DNA from: Streptomyces sp. ADI96-02
Lineage (GTDB): Bacteria; Actinomycetota; Actinomycetes; Streptomycetales; Streptomycetaceae
Length of the DNA stretch: 36,143 nt
NCBI RefSeq assembly: GCF_003846185.1
Contig: NZ_ML123034.1
Span: 4,050,864 to 4,087,006, forward strand
Reading direction: 5' to 3'
Shown here: piece after piece, positions 34,217 through 36,143 of the stretch
Position numbering within the stretch: the stretch's first letter is position 1
Layout: each line of letters begins with the position of its first letter
Position numbers and translations under genes: made by a program
The notes under the pieces: generated by a model
The model's input: only the letters and a program-made list of their open reading frames with translations
What the model was told of the DNA's origin: nothing
Database searches by the model: none

Positions 34217-35923
34217 GTGAGGACAGCGACACTGGGACCCGCCGAGCGCACCACCGCGCTCGCCGCCATGGCCGAGCGCGAACTGGACGTGCTGGTCGTG
34301 GGGGCGGGCGTGGTCGGCGCCGGGACGGTGCTCGACGCGGCGACCAGGGGCCTCTCGACCGGCCTGGTCGAGGCGCGCGACTGGGGGTCCGGCACGTCCA
34401 GCAGGTCGAGCAAGCTGATCCACGGCGGGCTGCGCTACCTGGAGATGCTGGACTTCGCGCTGGTGCGGGAAGCGCTCAAGGAGCGCGGGCTCCTGCTGGA
34501 GCGGCTCGCCCCGCACCTCGTGAAGCCGGTGCCCTTCCTCTATCCGTTGCAGCACAAGGGCTGGGAGCGGCTCTACGCCGGCTCGGGCGTCGCCCTGTAC
34601 GACGCGATGTCGGTCTCCTCCGGCCACGGCCGCGGCCTCCCCGTGCACCGGCACCTCTCCCGCCGCCATGCACTGCGGGTCGCGCCCGCGCTGAAGAAGG
34701 ACGCCCTGGTCGGCGCCCTCCAGTACTACGACGCCCAGGTGGACGACGCCCGTCTGGTCACCGAGCTGGTCCGCACCGCCGCCTCCTACGGCGCCCACGT
34801 GGCGAACCGGGCCCGGGTGGTCGGCTTCCTGCGCGAGGGCGAGCGCGTCGTCGGCGCCCGGGTGCAGGACGTCGAGGGCGGCCGGGAGTACGAGATCCGG
34901 GCCAAGCAGGTGGTCAACGCCACCGGTGTGTGGACGGACGACACGCAGGCCCTCATCGGTGAACGCGGACAGTTCCACGTCCGCGCCTCCAAGGGCATCC
35001 ACCTGGTCGTCCCCAAGGACCGCATCCACTCCTCCACCGGGCTCATCCTGCGCACCGAGAAGTCCGTGCTCTTCGTCATCCCGTGGGGACGGCACTGGAT
35101 CATCGGCACCACCGACACCGACTGGGACCTCGACAAGGCGCACCCGGCCGCCTCCAGCGCCGACATCGACTACCTGCTGGAGCACGTCAACTCGGTGCTC
35201 TCCACCCCGCTGACCAGGGACGACGTCCAAGGCGTGTACGCCGGGCTGCGCCCGCTGCTGGCCGGTGAGTCGGACGCCACGAGCAAGCTCTCCCGCGAGC
35301 ACACGGTGGCCCACCCCGTGCCGGGCCTGGTCGTCGTGGCGGGCGGCAAGTACACGACGTACCGAGTGATGGCCAAGGACGCCGTGGACGAGGCGGTGCA
35401 CGGACTGGACCGGCGCGTCGCGTCGTGCGTCACGGAGGACATCCCTCTCCTCGGAGCCGAGGGCTACCGGGCCCTGTGGAACGCCCGCGCCATGATCGCC
35501 GAACGCACCGGGCTGCATGTCGCCCGAGTGGAGCACCTGCTCAACCGGTACGGCTCAATGACCGAGGAGATTCTCGACCTGGTCGTGGCCGATCCCTCCC
35601 TGGGCGAACCGCTGCCGGCCGCCGACGACTACCTCCGCGCCGAGATCGTCTACGCGGCCTCGCACGAAGGAGCCGGGCACCTGGACGACGTGCTGACCCG
35701 GCGCACCCGGATCTCCATCGAGACCTTCGACCGGGGCACCCGCAGCGCCCGGCTCTGCGCGGAGCTGATGGCCCCGGTGCTGGGCTGGGACCAGGGCCGG
35801 ATCGACCGGGAGGTCGAGCACTACGAGAAGCGGGTCGAGGCGGAGCGCGAGTCGCAGCTCCAGCCGGACGACCTGACGGCGGACGCGGCCCGTCTCGGCG
35901 CTCCGGACATCGTGCCCGGCTGA
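34217..35923 (+). CDS. glpD: Aerobic glycerol-3-phosphate dehydrogenase (FAD)
   Basis: 568 aa from GTG 34217, with GGGAGG upstream; earlier in-frame codons are non-family. It oxidises glycerol-3-phosphate to DHAP and feeds quinone at the membrane. The FAD dinucleotide motif is VLVVGAGVVGAGTVLDA. Family signatures are SRSSKLIHGGLRYLEML, RASKGIHLVVPKDRI and VVAGGKYTTYRVMAKDAVDE. The C-terminal DAO-associated helical domain is complete. Single gene here, with no glpF/glpK next to it. The stop lies inside a long perfect hairpin. Confidence 0.96.
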   Translation: MRTATLGPAERTTALAAMAERELDVLVVGAGVVGAGTVLDAATRGLSTGLVEARDWGSGTSSRSSKLIHGGLRYLEMLDFALVREALKERGLLLERLAPHLVKPVPFLYPLQHKGWERLYAGSGVALYDAMSVSSGHGRGLPVHRHLSRRHALRVAPALKKDALVGALQYYDAQVDDARLVTELVRTAASYGAHVANRARVVGFLREGERVVGARVQDVEGGREYEIRAKQVVNATGVWTDDTQALIGERGQFHVRASKGIHLVVPKDRIHSSTGLILRTEKSVLFVIPWGRHWIIGTTDTDWDLDKAHPAASSADIDYLLEHVNSVLSTPLTRDDVQGVYAGLRPLLAGESDATSKLSREHTVAHPVPGLVVVAGGKYTTYRVMAKDAVDEAVHGLDRRVASCVTEDIPLLGAEGYRALWNARAMIAERTGLHVARVEHLLNRYGSMTEEILDLVVADPSLGEPLPAADDYLRAEIVYAASHEGAGHLDDVLTRRTRISIETFDRGTRSARLCAELMAPVLGWDQGRIDREVEHYEKRVEAERESQLQPDDLTADAARLGAPDIVPG

Positions 35924-35965
35924 GGGAGGGGTGGGGGCGTCCGCGCCCCCACCCCTCCCTCAGCC
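35918..35965 (+). terminator. 22-bp perfect hairpin over the glpD stop codon
   Basis: Bases 35918-35939 pair with 35944-35965 without mismatch around a TCCG loop, beginning GGCTGAGGGAGGGG. The glpD stop TGA (35921-35923) is inside the left arm. There is no T-tract. It should terminate glpD and stabilise the mRNA end. Confidence 0.9.
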
Positions 35966-36032
35966 CACCTGCGCATCCTCATGTGCTCATCCCCGCCTGC
36001 TCAGCCATCTGCGGTGATCGCGACATTCTTGG

Positions 36033-36077
36033 GGATTTTTCATAGGGTTTTCCAGGGTATGCACAGGTTTTCATGGG
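36033..36077. repeat. Three related AT-rich direct repeats at the right edge
   Basis: GGATTTTTCATAGGG (36033-36047), GGGTTTTCCAGGG (36045-36057) and AGGTTTTCATGGG (36065-36077) share the core GG-x-TTTTC-x-x-GGG. They sit in an unusually AT-rich stretch after the glpD terminator and may be the promoter region of a gene beyond the window. No reading frame in 35966-36143 is convincing. Confidence 0.5.
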
Positions 36078-36143
36078 TCTAGTCGTTCTCTAGCGCCTAT
36101 GGAGTCTGTGATGTCCTTCCGCCGTGTTTCCGCTGGTCACCGC

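Overview
The window is chromosomal DNA of a Streptomyces. It is very GC-rich, uses many GTG starts, and carries the Streptomyces developmental genes whiD and bldM. The gene order glmS-acpS-nnrD-alr-hydrolase-tsaE ... tsaB-rimI-tsaD ... groES-groEL1 ... whiD/bldM-sigma-guaB-guaB3 ... glpD matches what I remember of the Streptomyces core. It also parallels the mycobacterial alr-tsaE-tsaB-rimI-tsaD-groES-groEL1-whiB3-sigD-guaB2-guaB3 block. I recognised all families by eye; no search was run.

Left edge (1-2.3 kb): a damaged accessory patch. The 5' part of an IS1380-type transposase runs off the window. Next to it lie a 5'-truncated, frameshifted helix-turn-helix gene and an ECF42-type sigma factor missing its extreme N-terminus, fused out of frame near 1047. 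A small secreted DUF5707-type protein follows on the minus strand.

Cell-wall and cofactor block (3.0-10.4 kb): glmS (glucosamine-6-phosphate), acpS (carrier-protein activation), nnrD (NAD(P)H-hydrate repair), alr (D-alanine), an alpha/beta hydrolase, tsaE and a 76-aa small protein lie in one direction. A minus-strand gene for a YkuD-like protein without its catalytic His/Cys separates this block from tsaB-rimI-tsaD plus an 89-aa protein. Those four genes overlap by 3-4 bases and are probably translationally coupled. TsaB, TsaD and TsaE are the t6A tRNA-modification partners. TsaD ends in a long His-rich tail.

Middle (13.8-20.7 kb): a Tat/lipoprotein esterase, a divergent TetR/DHA2-efflux pair around an AT-rich palindrome, a VOC-fold protein, a THUMP-like methyltransferase and a lipoprotein polysaccharide deacetylase.

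Stress and development (20.7-29.6 kb): groES sits behind two CIRCE elements (HrcA control) and is followed by groEL1. A 2-hydroxyacid dehydrogenase, an SDR, a MOSC protein and a LysR regulator follow. Then comes the whiD / bldM divergent pair, with a clear sigma-BldN-type promoter for bldM, and a SigD/ShbA-like ECF sigma gene.

Right part (29.8-36.1 kb): guaB (IMP dehydrogenase) behind a SigR-like promoter, guaB3 (no catalytic Cys), a nucleotide-sugar dehydrogenase whose nucleophile Cys is Gly, and glpD ending in a 22-bp perfect hairpin. I found no CRISPR array, tRNA, rRNA, prophage or defence island. The most unusual items are three enzyme-family members that lack their catalytic residues, short tandem repeats that recur at stop codons, and a 20-bp palindrome ahead of the 76-aa gene. 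I did not find a convincing wholly new multi-gene system.
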